Of a stretch of DNA of 64,000 nt, positions 38,842 through 49,389 are shown in pieces. Position numbers and translations under genes: made by a program. A model generated the notes under the pieces. That model was not told where the DNA came from, ran no database searches, and was given only the letters and a program-made list of their open reading frames with translations. The stretch comes from Warburgia ugandensis (lineage: Eukaryota; Streptophyta; Magnoliopsida; Canellales; Canellaceae): positions 35,694,684-35,758,683 of the forward strand of contig CP141128.1 in the NCBI GenBank assembly GCA_035236585.1. Reading direction: 5' to 3'. How positions within the stretch are numbered: the stretch's first letter is position 1; each line of letters begins with the position of its first letter.

Positions 38842-39512
38842 TCGAGCCTCTTAAGATTATTCCCACCTTGACTTTTCACTAATCCTTATGACATTTTATA
38901 TACCAAGTTGATATAGTGCTTGGACACTCAAAATTTAGCACTTAAAATTTTCAAATCTCTTTTGCAACTAAAACCCCTCAAGAAATCCTCTTCAATAATC
39001 AAAGAATGAATGAAATAAAAAATCATTTCCTCTAAAAATACAATAAATGTACTTGCAAATGAATGAGAGGGATGAATATACAAAGATAAAAAGAATTTGA
39101 TCCTTCAATGAATGTGGAAGACCTTCTTTGAATACTTGGAGTGGAGCTTTAATGGCCATCTTTTTCTCTTCTTATTGTAGTGGTTGTTCTCCTCTTTCTT
39201 CTAAGTGTAAAGTGTATACATCTTCCAATATAGTTGTTGAAGACTCTCTTTCTTTGTAACATTTACTAATTTATAGATTAGGAAAAATTCATTTTTGAAA
39301 TAAAGATAATAATAGTAAATAATAAAATAAATATATATTAAGGTAAGGAAGAGAGCGAGTGCTCAAAACGCATTCTCCTCCCTCTTTATTCTCTCTCTTT
39401 CACGTGAACAGTCACACACCCCGGCAATGGATTTCTCCACCCTTAAACAGCTAGGAACGAGGTAGGATTACTCCACCCTTCTCTTTGCATTAAAATTTAA
39501 GGCTTATTAACT
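38842..39512. other. No supported feature
   Basis: AT-rich sequence between the plastid insert and the GC-richer LTR-like block. I see no gene, RNA or repeat that I can name. Confidence 0.4.
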
Positions 39513-41859
39513 TGTAAACGCCGAAAAATGGCGAGAACATGTAGATTTTGTAAAAATTCTTGCTTTACTGCTTTTCACAAAAAAAATTTGATAAGACGGT
39601 GTCCAATTAAGATCTGGACCATTCATATTGAGCATGATGATGTGAGGAAAGGACCCATGAAGTTTCATAGGGATCAGACAGCTAGAGATGCCGAAAAACC
39701 CAAAAAACTATATTGTAGGAGTTTTTGAAAACGGGACAAAAATCATGAAAAAATGGTAGAAAATGAATGAGTTTGTGAAAATGCAGGGTGGAAATGGAAT
39801 GTATGTGAAAAATTGGACTCAGAGATGTAAAAATCACAAAAAAACGGAGTACTTGGGGTCACTAGCGACGGTGAACTAGTTCAGTCGTCGTTTCCTGCAA
39901 CGGCGACCTACATCGGGAGGAAAATGTAGTGATGAGCGTGCTCCACGTGCAGGGCACGTGGTACGACTTGCACACGCGACGCGGTGCAGCTAAAACGCGT
40001 GATGCGCGGCGCTCCAAACGATCGCCACTCGTGCTGTTTCTACACCCACGCGCAGAGCGCATCCATAGATGCCTGCCACCCACGCGGGTTCCTGACGCAC
40101 AGCGCGTCCACAAACGAACAGTGCATCCACAGACGCACCTGCCACACGTGTGCAGAAGGCACGTGCCGCATGTATAGCAGGCCTGTTTTCTTATTGAGGG
40201 TTTTGACCCTTTATTCATTTAAAACATGATTATAGGAGCTACAGAAGTCCAAATCATGATCCGAAAGAGGCGTTGTGATCGTCTCAATAAGGCGGATCTA
40301 GATTTTAGATAAAAATATAGTTTGGAGCAGCTTTTGAATAGCCAAACTACTAAACACTTTTCAATGACTTAGATTAAACCAATTAATGGATGATTAGGCT
40401 TTAGATTTTTGGTAACTATGGTAAATAGAAAATTTAGAGATTTTGGAGAAAATGAGAGGCCTAACAATGAATAATGATTTATGACATGACAGGTACATTA
40501 GGGCAAACACTTTGATATTGCTTACACGTTTGTTTGGGATAGTGCGATACCGAGGTAGGTGATTTCATTCATAATTTTTCCATGATGCTCAAATGATGAT
40601 TTGGTGATTTGAGTTTTTGAGGCATGTGATTTATACCTTACCATATGCATGAGATTGATTTCAGCATGTAGTTTCTCATGTGCATGCCATCTTTTGGGTG
40701 GTTCTTGCATGCACTATTTCTAATATATTTTCATGATATCACTTGCTTATTGGTAATTTGACATGTGGGAGTCACTCCATCTTGGTGTTTGAGACTATTG
40801 ATCTTGTGGTAGGATGCAATTCTTCACCCCGCGAGTGTCTGAGTACCTGTGAGGGTGAAAGGGTGAAAGCGGGCGTGCAATGAGACTTTTCGTGAGTGCT
40901 TGAGTGCTGTGAGGGTGAAAGGGTGAAAGCAAAAGTGATACGCGTCATTTCTGTGAGTGCCTGAGTGTTGGAATGTCCGTGAGGGTACAAGGGTGAAAGG
41001 GTGAAAGCGGCTGGTACAGAGAGCGGACCCCACATTACCGTGAGTGTACGTGAGACACTCATAGTGCTTGACTGTGTATGATGTTTGATACTTTTGACAT
41101 GCATTCATGTGTTTCTAGATTTCCTTAGATTGTGCATGTCCTGATATCATGGTTGATGATATCTTATTTATTTTATGGACTTGGTATGTCCTTCATTATG
41201 TGATTTAAGGCTTTATATTATGTTTGACCAATTTATGGTCTTTATGCCTTGCACCATGTGATTTGTTTTTATTGAGTGTACTTGAATGTATATCACCTGC
41301 ACAAGCATGGCCTTCTAAGGCATTGCTTTGTTTTGCAATGCCTCAGAATCAGAGCGCGACAGTCAGAAAGGGAAGAAGGTGGACTAGAGTGGAGCTGGAC
41401 AGGGACTTGAGGACAAATACTATCAGATACAGAGATAGAGTTGTGTACTTTTGTTAGACTGGTAATGGATATTTGGACTTCTACTTAGCCATTGTATATA
41501 TTGATAGATTAGACCCATATCACTATATAGTGTTTATATGCTTATGCATGGATGATGTGGTGATCTTGGACAAACCCTGGAGCTTTGGAACTTTCATTAT
41601 CATGTATCTTTGCAGTTACAAAAATTTCACCATGGTTATAATTTGTGAGCATGCTCAAAAGGTCTATTTTTGATTCTGTTTTTCAGTGTGGTTTTGAGGT
41701 GAAATGACTCTCGAGGTTTTCTTAAATGGTATTTTCTTAACGTTGCGAAAAGTTTTAAATTATGAGTTTTAGGTTCTAGGATCCCATCTATTTCTATCAA
41801 TAAACTATTATTATTTTCGTATAAATATGGGAAACAGGTTGGCAAAACCCGGGGTGTCA
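39513..41859 (+). mobile_element. Probable LTR of a Ty3/gypsy-type element
   Basis: The block begins near TGTAAACGCCG and ends AAAACCCGGGGTGTCA, the kind of ends seen in Tekay-like LTRs. It has a GC- and CpG-rich middle (39900-40180) unlike its neighbours and a U5-like tail. No flanking duplication could be matched, so both ends are provisional. No coding part is attached. Open frames in the CpG-rich part overlap on both strands and look incidental. Confidence 0.45.
40822..41010 (+). repeat. Three imperfect ~65-bp tandem units
   Basis: Units near 40824, 40891 and 40953 share gagtgcctgagtg followed by gtgagggtgaaagggtgaaa. The third has an extra insert. They lie inside the LTR-like block. Confidence 0.75.
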
Positions 41860-42129
41860 TATTCTTTTGATTGGATGGAGCTATAGTTGACCACTATATT
41901 GGTTGAAGAAAGAGCTATTGGAGAAATAAATTTGATTGGAGAAGCCTAAGAGTGGTTGGCAACCTCAAATCCCCAAAGAAAAACAATTTCATTGGTGGGT
42001 TGTTTGAAACTGGAGTTTTATAACCAACGCAAAGGGCCCAATAACAAAGCAAGCTCAAAAGCTCAATTTTCAAAATTTGGAAAACTTTAGAGTTGAAATT
42101 TGAAATTTGGATTGCAGACCTCACTTCAT

Positions 42130-42400
42130 GGAATGGGAGTCGGCTCTTAGTTTTTTACATTACGCAAGTGGCCATTAGCTCCCTAAGGAGGGGTTGGCTG
42201 CCATTAGAGTGCCTCCTCAAGAGATTTTTGTGGGAGTCAGCTCCCCCAAAATAGCACATTATGAGTGGGAGTCAGCTCATTGTTGAGGGGTTGGCACCCT
42301 CATAGTTTGGCATTTTAGGTGGGAGTTGACTCCCTGTTGAGAGATTGCCTTCCACCTAGGAGTTGACACCCTTGGAGGGGCTGGTTCTTAGGCACTAAAA
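42130..42400 (+). repeat. Decayed tandem units around gtgggagtcagctc
   Basis: Four to five imperfect copies of a unit containing (g)tgggagt(c/t)(a/g)(g/a)ctc followed by ttgaggggttgg-like text lie between 42148 and 42385. A TATA-like ctataaatacatgcc at 42656-42670 suggests that the whole 42130-42900 block is part of a decayed LTR. That is inference. Confidence 0.5.
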
Positions 42401-42721
42401 ACCTCCTCACCTTTCAATGCCCATATCTTAGTCAAACAATGTTCATTTTGAGTGGTTTTTGTGTGTCGAAAAGGTCTTTCGGTGCTCTAGACAATTAAAT
42501 ATTGAAAATTACGACATTTGAGATTTCTTAAAGTCTTCAAAGTGATTATTAGACATATAGTGCATGTGAAAACTTTAAAGATATGATGGGAAACTTCTTT
42601 CAACACTTGAAAAAACATGAGATGAACTTCTTGATTGTTGATTTTGATATTTTCATCTATAAATACATGCCAACCATTCAAACATGTAGTAATAATACTT
42701 TAGTTTTTTCATTATCAAAAT

Positions 42722-42722
<1 letters not shown>

Positions 42723-42802
<80 letters not shown>
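42723..42802. repeat. (GA)n microsatellite
   Basis: About 80 bases of pure GA. The Arg-Glu and Ser-Leu repeat frames through it are artefacts. Confidence 0.97.
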
Positions 42803-42804
<2 letters not shown>

Positions 42805-45060
42805 TACATTGACCTCTATAAATGCCACATTCCATTAAATTCTCTATCATCGTCTTCAACTTCCACCTCCCTCACTTCATCTTGAGGTGTAATACAATAG
42901 TCCAAAGACAAGTTTTGAGTAAACCCTAACTAACTCCTATTGATAGACATGTTTGCCCATCTCCAAGGCATCTTCATTTGTCCTCAAGAACATAACTTCT
43001 CTCCCAAGAAAATTGGGTTCATGTTCTTTAGGACTTCCTCTTTGTATCTAAGTTTCTCAAATCTCTCTTAGATGTTTAGCCTTGATAAGTAGTATTCATC
43101 ACAATTACCAATAATTGTAACACTTTCCCCCTCGTACTAGTTTTTATTCTCTCCCACAAACTTCGCTCCATGTAGTTCTGTGATGAATGAATCCAACATG
43201 ACTATCACGCAACTTGGAAATTAGTACATCCATAAATAGAAATCAAAATTAGAGATGGAAATCATTAGCTCAATGTGAATGTATCCAGGTGGCATAACTT
43301 AGGCAGTAACAATTATGACAATTTGCATTTTTGGTATTAAGAGAAAGTGAGATAGAATATTGAAGAGGCAATAGGAGGGGGCATAAGAGAGGGAGAGGGT
43401 GTGTGACATAAAGTTGGACAGATAGAGAGTGAGAGAAAATTAAATAGAGTGATAAAGAGAGAATGTGAGGTAGGATGAGAGATAAAGGGAAAGAATAATA
43501 GAAAGTAAGGGATATTGTTATTGACTAATAGTAGGTGGAGAGAGTGGGAGATATTGACAGAAATTGAGGCATAGTGTCAAAGATTGAGAGAGTGTGGGAG
43601 AGGGTGAATGAGAGTGATTTTTAGTAAGTTTCATGCTATGAAAATATATTTTGAGAGAGGGTGAGAGAGCTTGAGAGGAATCTCTAGAGAGCTCCTAGAG
43701 GGTTAAATAGAGTGGAGATATTGAAAGAATCTGATTGGGAGTGAGATGTGAGAGAGAGTCAGAACAAAAGCATACTAGAAGGGTACAAGATGGCATTTTT
43801 ATCTATAATAAACTAAAGCAAATAAATGACTATAATATACCAAGACAAAATAATAGTAAACAATGCATACTTTGCAGTCAAATTCTTAAATTAGAAACAT
43901 AAAAAATGCTTTTATTGTTGTAAACAATACTACAACTAAACAAAATGAATTAAGACAAAGCAATATTAAAAAGTTGGAACAATAACAATGTCTTCATTGA
44001 AGGAAATATGAACACTATAGGGGGCTTTAGAATACTTGAACATAGTAGATAAAAAGTGTTTCAAAATACCCAAAGAAGGGCCTGTAAGATTGATATAGAT
44101 TAACAGTAACAATAATAATGACATTTAACACATCCTAGCAGCAATCAGGAAAACTTGCCTTGAGGCTAATAGAATAGAACTTGTTTAGGGTTCCATCCAT
44201 TGCCAGTTTGGTGTTGTCCGATGGTTGTTCCGCCAATAACATTGCTTCACAAAATGCCAAATGCCCCTTGCCTTAGATTCACCCACGTGCAAAAACTTGA
44301 AGCCTCACTTATAGCATTCAATCAAATAGATTCAAATTAGTTTTCCTTGAAATTCACTTGAACCGTTGCTATTAGTTACTAGGAATTATTCTTAGCATTG
44401 ATCTTTAAAAAAGTTACTGACTAATTTCACTCTACCACATGCCTTCTCTATGGTTTTTGTAGATTTATAGTGGAAAAAAAAGGCATTTAACAGTATTGAA
44501 ATTTGGAGTCTTCAGACAAGATAGAGACTTTTTTAGTATTTTTCCTCTAAGTTTAACTCAGCCCCTGCATAGGACGATTCAACGATTAGTTGGGTAATCA
44601 AACCTCCATCTAAGCAACCCCCATAAGACTACCTTTGACAACATCAAATTCCGTCCAAACATTAGTGGGAATTGAAAACACTTCCTAAGTTTTGGCGGTA
44701 TTACACAAAAATCTTGAAAAGTACAACATTTTTTGTATAATTTACTCTTGTTTAAGAGAAATAAGAAAAACATTTAAATAATATGCAAAAGACACAAATG
44801 TCAACTAATAATAGTAATCATAGGCAAATGATATCCCATATATATATATTTAAGAAGGTTATCACATCAGCCAAAATCCACTAAACAATACAAAAACTCT
44901 GGTTGTAAGCAATGTTAGAGATGCAAATACGTTTAGCCCAGTTCCTATAAACTTAAGCTTTTAGGTCCAATGACAATCTAACATAATATCAAAGTTATAT
45001 TGACTTAGAGGTTGTGTATTCAAATTCACAGATTTAATTTATCAAATCTATTTATAAGAG
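42803..45060. other. Unassigned sequence with a purine-rich block
   Basis: No gene is supported. From about 43340 to 43770 the plus strand is dominated by purines (gagaga-rich, not a perfect microsatellite). Around 44930-45020, text such as aaacttaagcttttaggtcc followed by aacataatatcaaag resembles a decayed region around a Met-tRNA primer-binding site, seen in many plant retroelements. That is weak. Confidence 0.4.
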
Positions 45061-45068
45061 CCTTAAGA

Positions 45069-45243
45069 AGGAGAGCTGTAGTGCAAAGTTAGAGTTGCTA
45101 TGGCGTAACTTGGAGGTCACATTTTCGAAGCGTCAAAACAGTCTTTTGAAGAAAAAAAAAATATATATATATGCAAGGCAGCCTTTGTGATCCGGCCTTT
45201 CCCTCGGTCCCGCGTACGTGGAGCTTGCGCACTGGGCGCTCTT
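45069..45243 (+). mobile_element. Au-type SINE, upstream of the MZM1-like gene
   Basis: This is a tRNA-derived short interspersed element in plus orientation. The tRNA-like head includes gttgctatggcgtaacttgg and the B-box-related aggtcacattttcgaag. The body follows the Au order: aaacagtcttttg, gcagcctttgtgatccggcc, then ggagcttgcgcactgggcgc and a T-run. An A-rich and (TA)n insert interrupts the middle (45150-45172). It is diverged and no flanking duplication is visible, so it is the older of the two copies here. Confidence 0.75.
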
Positions 45244-45393
45244 TAATTTGTGGGGGCGTTGAAAATGATGTTCCACGGGAGAGGGTGTATTGTGGACATA
45301 AATATTGCCTGATTCCTGTACGCTTAAGCTAGGAGGAGCCAATATAGAAAGCGCCGCGTCCCCTACTTGAAGAAAAAAGAGAGAAACCGATCA
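45244..45393 (+). promoter_or_regulatory. Probable promoter and 5' leader of the MZM1-like gene
   Basis: The 150 bases between the SINE and the start codon are less AT-rich than the surroundings. A CCAAT box lies at 45339-45343. No convincing TATA box was found. The transcription start is unknown and could lie within the SINE. Confidence 0.35.
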
Positions 45394-46920
45394 ATGGAGA
45401 GAGCGGCAGTTTTGTCTGCATACAGAAATCTTCTGAGAGCGACTCGAAATTCATTCGCCGGCGATACGCCGATGATACGAGGATCGGCATCGGAGATTCG
45501 GAAGAAGTTTGAGGAGAACCGAAATGTTTCCTCCGAGTCTGAAATACAGAAACTCCTTGAAGAAGCCCGAGAAGCGTCTGAATTTATCTCCACCATGATT
45601 GTTCAGGCCAAACTCAACGACAGAGGCGGATATGGTACGTACTTTTTGAACACTTTCTTCTATATTTCATCATAACTCACACAAACAGCTCACCAAATCT
45701 AAGATGTGTAAATGGTTGAGCTTAAAAGGTGGAACGTTTCTTGTTGACGTTTACACAAACACGTAGAGTGTGTTTTACATCATTTGTGAAATCGTCAATG
45801 TACTTTTGTTTTACTCGTCTTCTGGTGAGATTTGTTACCCAATTTAAGATGTATAACTAAAGGGGAAAGGCTCCGTACCTAAGATGTAAAAAGGATTGAG
45901 TTCAAAAGCCAGAACCGTTCTCTTTGGCTTTTAGACAAAAAAAATGTAGAGTTAATTTGTCAGAAATAGTCGGAATAATGGTGTGTTACATTCTTCGGCT
46001 GAGATTTGATCTGGGTTTACCTTTTGTTGAGAATTTAGCAGGAAACGAGCTGTTAAGTCTTTTAATCTCTTCCTTACTCTGTTACTTTGCGGATTTAGTT
46101 TGACTTGTGAAGCAAATTAGATGCTGGAAGTGGGAAATTGACCATGGCTAATTAGCTAGAGAAGAATGTATAATGAGCTGACTGTTGCTTCCAGAAACGA
46201 ATGCGATATGGAGTAGCATCAATATCTGGCTTATCTTTTGTTTTCATCTACAGACTAAAAAGGGCAGCCCAGTGCACAAAGCTCCCGCCTATGCGGGGTC
46301 CGGGAAGGGGCAGACCACAAGGGTCTACAGTATTCCACCTTACCCTGCATTTTTGCAAGAGGCTGTTTCCATGCATTGAACCCGTGACCTCAAGGTCACA
46401 TAACGACGACTTTACCATTGCACCGTGGGATTGTTTCATCTAGAGACTCATTTCAGAAATTACTACTAATCAGTTTTGCAATGCTTGACCTGCCCGAGTC
46501 AGCAAAACTTATGTTTGTCAAGTTCCATGTGCTCCAACTTTTTCCTCGCAGCTTAATGGAAAAACTCCTATAACTTGCCTGACTTAAACTAAAATTTGAC
46601 TTCACCAAACAGTGATCCATGCATATTCACTCAATTTCACCTTGTCCTAGCTGACTGCAAGTTTTTAAACACTGCTTATTAACTAAAAATTGGTTGCTCA
46701 CTAGCATGCATTGTCTTGTCTGTGATTACTTTGGTATCCATATCTATATGCTCGGATTTTCTTTGCACCCTGTCTTTTCAGTCATTCTGATCCGGTATCC
46801 ATAGGTATTTTTTCAAATAACTGCAATCATGTACATTTTCCAGAAGTGAAGCCCAGTAAAGAGCATGCAGGAGCAACACTTGAGGTTCTTTCTGAGGAGA
46901 TTCTCCCGAAGTCTGCATAA
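45394..46920 (+). CDS. MZM1: LYR-motif protein, MZM1/LYRM7-type complex III assembly factor
   Basis: Two coding exons, 45394-45634 and 46844-46920, encode 105 residues. The 1,209-base intron has a GTACGT donor and a TTTTCCAG acceptor, and the join makes a Glu codon. The protein starts [18 protein letters not shown], with the LYR-type motif at residues 10-12 (Tyr-Arg after Ala). A basic helical stretch follows ([15 protein letters not shown]), then a second helix ([20 protein letters not shown]), and it ends in the plant-typical tail [18 protein letters not shown]. The length fits the plant family. By family knowledge, such proteins act in the mitochondrial matrix, where yeast Mzm1 and human LYRM7 hold the Rieske iron-sulfur protein before it enters the cytochrome bc1 complex. 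The ATG at 45394 is chosen because it gives the family N-terminus; an in-frame TTG at 45367 would add nine residues unlike the family. It is intact, with no breaks, and is the only supported host gene here. Confidence 0.88.
45698..46016. repeat. Decayed 180-bp tandem duplication in the MZM1 intron
   Basis: Text starting ctaagatgtgtaaatggttg (45699) recurs as ctaagatgtaaaaaggattg at 45879. The following landmarks keep the same order: agcttaaaag, a gaacgtttct-like block, a gtagagt block and gagattt at the end. It lies wholly within the intron. Confidence 0.6.
46257..46433 (-). mobile_element. Au SINE in the MZM1 intron
   Basis: This is a nearly complete Au SINE on the minus strand. Read from 46433 it has the tRNA-like head with an A-box-like part, the B box within ggtcacgggttcaatgc, then ggaaacagcctcttgc, atgcagggtaagg, gacccttgtggt, cttcccggaccccgc and gcactgggctgccctttt. 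It ends in the T-run typical of this family. A 15-bp target duplication with one mismatch flanks it: tttcatctacagact (46242-46256) and tttcatctagagact (46434-46448). Au SINEs are transcribed by RNA polymerase III from the internal boxes and are copied by a partner LINE. Confidence 0.93.
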
Positions 46921-48234
46921 GAAGAGACAGCATGGTTGCCCACTGCAATTTCGTGGATGCTTTGTATGAATTTCAGGTTTGGAAATTAAACAGATTGGTG
47001 CTATGAATAGGCTTCTGTCTGTTTTTTGGTATTTTAAGATGCTCTCTGGGCGTTCTTGTATTTTGCATTATGAATTCCACCTCACGGCTTAATTTCTAAT
47101 GATGTTTTAAGTTGAAGCGTTAGTTGCCAAAGGTTATCGCCTTGTTGTTATAACAGGTATTGTTGGAAATATAAATCATTTCATTGATATGTGACAAATG
47201 CCAAATAGGGTCTTCTGCAACTTTTGAGTGGTTGGTTTTGCAAGAACCTCTCAAGTTGAACTTGTAATTATGAACAATATTTACTTAACTGTGCCAAATA
47301 CAAGGCTATGGCCTTTAGATACAGTCAGTAAGTTTTCCTTTTCATATCTTAGTTGTAACTCCATCAGAATGCTATCACCTTAAAACTCAAGGTTTATATT
47401 TATTTAGTTTCTGCATTAGAATGAATTCAAATAAATAACTGAACAAAATATACAAGAAAATTCGGTCTTTACATATATATGAGGGTGAAAATATACATCA
47501 TGGTACAAATTAAAAAAGGAAATTGGTTTGGTACTTGGCTGGGTCAAAGTGGTCTTCAACCTGTTGTTCTTGACTTCGTAAGGCTCAGCCAAGTTTTGCA
47601 CAGCCGAATATAAATTGGTATAGAACACTAGAAACCAGCATAGAAAGACTTGAATCTGCAACCTTACATATACATTCTTAAGCATAACACTTTGGTATCT
47701 CTAGATGTCAAATGAGAACAAATGTCTTTGTTGATTACATAATTACTATAATAATAACATGTTATTTGCATTAACCAAGTAAGCCCACCCCATTAACCCA
47801 AGTCAGCTCATTTTTGTTAAAGGCTGCTGTTTCTTGTCGGCATTTTGCTTTTTCTGCCTTGGTATGTTTATTCCTATGTAACTGTTAAACCTCAAGGCTG
47901 GGCACTTTAAAGCTCATCTCAAGTATCCAAAGAAGTTAAATGATGAGAAATACCTTTAATTTTTTCATGTTTTATGGTATGAACAACTAAGGACAAAAGT
48001 TTGTTGTGCATGAAGTGATTACTTTCTTGGGGAAAACAAAAGATGAAAATTCTGCTACGATTTATAAACTTACATGTGTAGCTAAAACTTCAGGTAGAAA
48101 GAACTAAGTTCCATGATGATTTATGATTAGCCATGCAAGGTAGAACTAACTGCATTTTGCTGATGGTAAGGCATCCAAAGTAGGCCACAGTGTGATGCCC
48201 ATGCATCCTAGCAGAGGTCCATTTAGATCTTCAT
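46921..48234. other. Region downstream of MZM1, no gene seen
   Basis: The first few hundred bases are probably the 3' untranslated region, though no canonical AATAAA signal was found. The rest has no open frame, RNA or repeat that I can support. Confidence 0.4.
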
Positions 48235-48570
48235 CACTTAATTTGCCTTTTCATTTTCTGACTTGTGGATGTCTATTATGAGTTTATCTGATTTGTGATG
48301 TAGGTTCTCAGGGTCGATGTAGTTGTTATTTGTGTAAGCATCTTGATAATTTTAGATGGTAAAGCTAAAATTTTCCTTGTTAGAAGCTAGGGGGTCAAGC
48401 TGATCACTGAATTTGCCTGTTCTTATTTTAACTTATATCTATTATGAATTTTCTTTGATTTGTGAAATAGGTTTGTGGGGTTGCTGTAGGTGTCATTCAT
48501 GGGAGCATCGCTGGAATTTTATATGGTACTAAAATGTTCCAGGTTAGAAGTTAAATCATGCTATGCCTCA
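48235..48570 (+). other. Tandemly duplicated exon-like segment
   Basis: Two direct copies of about 166 bp (about 48235-48400 and 48401-48570) share aatttgcct, tctattatga and gatttgtga. In copy 2 an acceptor-like gtgaaatag is followed by a 72-base open stretch (48471-48542) reading VCGVAVGVIHGSIAGILYGT and then KMFQ, ended by a donor-like cag/gttaga. Glycine spacing suggests a membrane helix. Copy 1 (48304 to about 48375) is aligned codon for codon but diverged. I do not recognise the protein. No start, stop or partner exon was found, so it may be an exon relic or a chance resemblance. Confidence 0.35.
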
Positions 48571-49389
48571 GCGTTGCTGGAGTTTCTTCTTATATGGGGC
48601 TGCATGTGGGTAGTTACATTAGATCTAAGATGTATTTTTTTAGTTTTAGAAATCCTTTGTGAGTTTGCCTGACTATTGTTGCTGCTTTTGAAAATATATT
48701 TTGATAATTATTTTTCAATCTCTGAATTTTCCTTGAGGTTCATTTTTCTATAGGCTTTTGTTTATGCTGCTCCATGAGCAATAGAATGGTTGGTTCATTG
48801 ATTTTTCTCTAATTTTTTAATTATTTTGCTGGAGGCTTCTTTCTGTTATTTTGCGGCAGTAAATTATTACTGAGTTCACAGCAAGACCTCTCATTCTCAT
48901 GGGCTTGTATGCAATGCCTGCAATGTAGTCAATATTTCAGCAACAAATTGAAGCCCCAAGGGATTTCTAGGTTACAAAACTGTTGGAATATTTCAGACAA
49001 AAGTTACCAGTCTCTGGTTTTGAAGTTGGGCAGAATTTTCGTCCTATAAGCACAATTTTCAATTTCACATGTGTCACATCATCTATTTGGAGTCAGAACT
49101 CGCAATTCAGTTATTGTTACTTGGCCTATGAAGCAAAACTAGGGCCCAAAGTATTCTCTTCAAGAACTGACTGTTGGGAGGAATCCTGGTAGAATACCAT
49201 GACTTACAAATGGATCGATCTATGATGTATCACTGATAGCCTTGAATTAAGGTGGACATCCCATAATTTGTCAATGAGATACATCTTGAAGTATTCATAG
49301 ATTGGCTGAGTCAAGTTGGAACGGTCTTTGAGTAGATCATCTGATGTAAGGAGAAGATTGGCTAATTGAGTGACATTAAATTACATTTG
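48571..49389. other. No supported feature
   Basis: AT-rich intergenic sequence. The segment 49280-49390 may contain more decayed LINE sequence but is not clear enough to call. Confidence 0.35.

Noticed and set aside
39862-40229. Overlapping Arg/Cys/His-rich frames on both strands
   Set aside because: They arise from the CpG-rich part of an LTR-like block, with no domain and no consistent strand.
42583-42885. Open frame with Arg-Glu repeats and its antisense Ser-Leu frame
   Set aside because: They are translations of a (GA)n microsatellite.
45367-45393. Upstream in-frame TTG start for the MZM1-like gene
   Set aside because: It adds MKKKERNRS, which does not fit the family; the ATG at 45394 gives the expected N-terminus.
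46257-46433. A tRNA gene suggested by A- and B-box-like sequences
   Set aside because: No cloverleaf follows; the body, T-run and target duplication identify an Au SINE.
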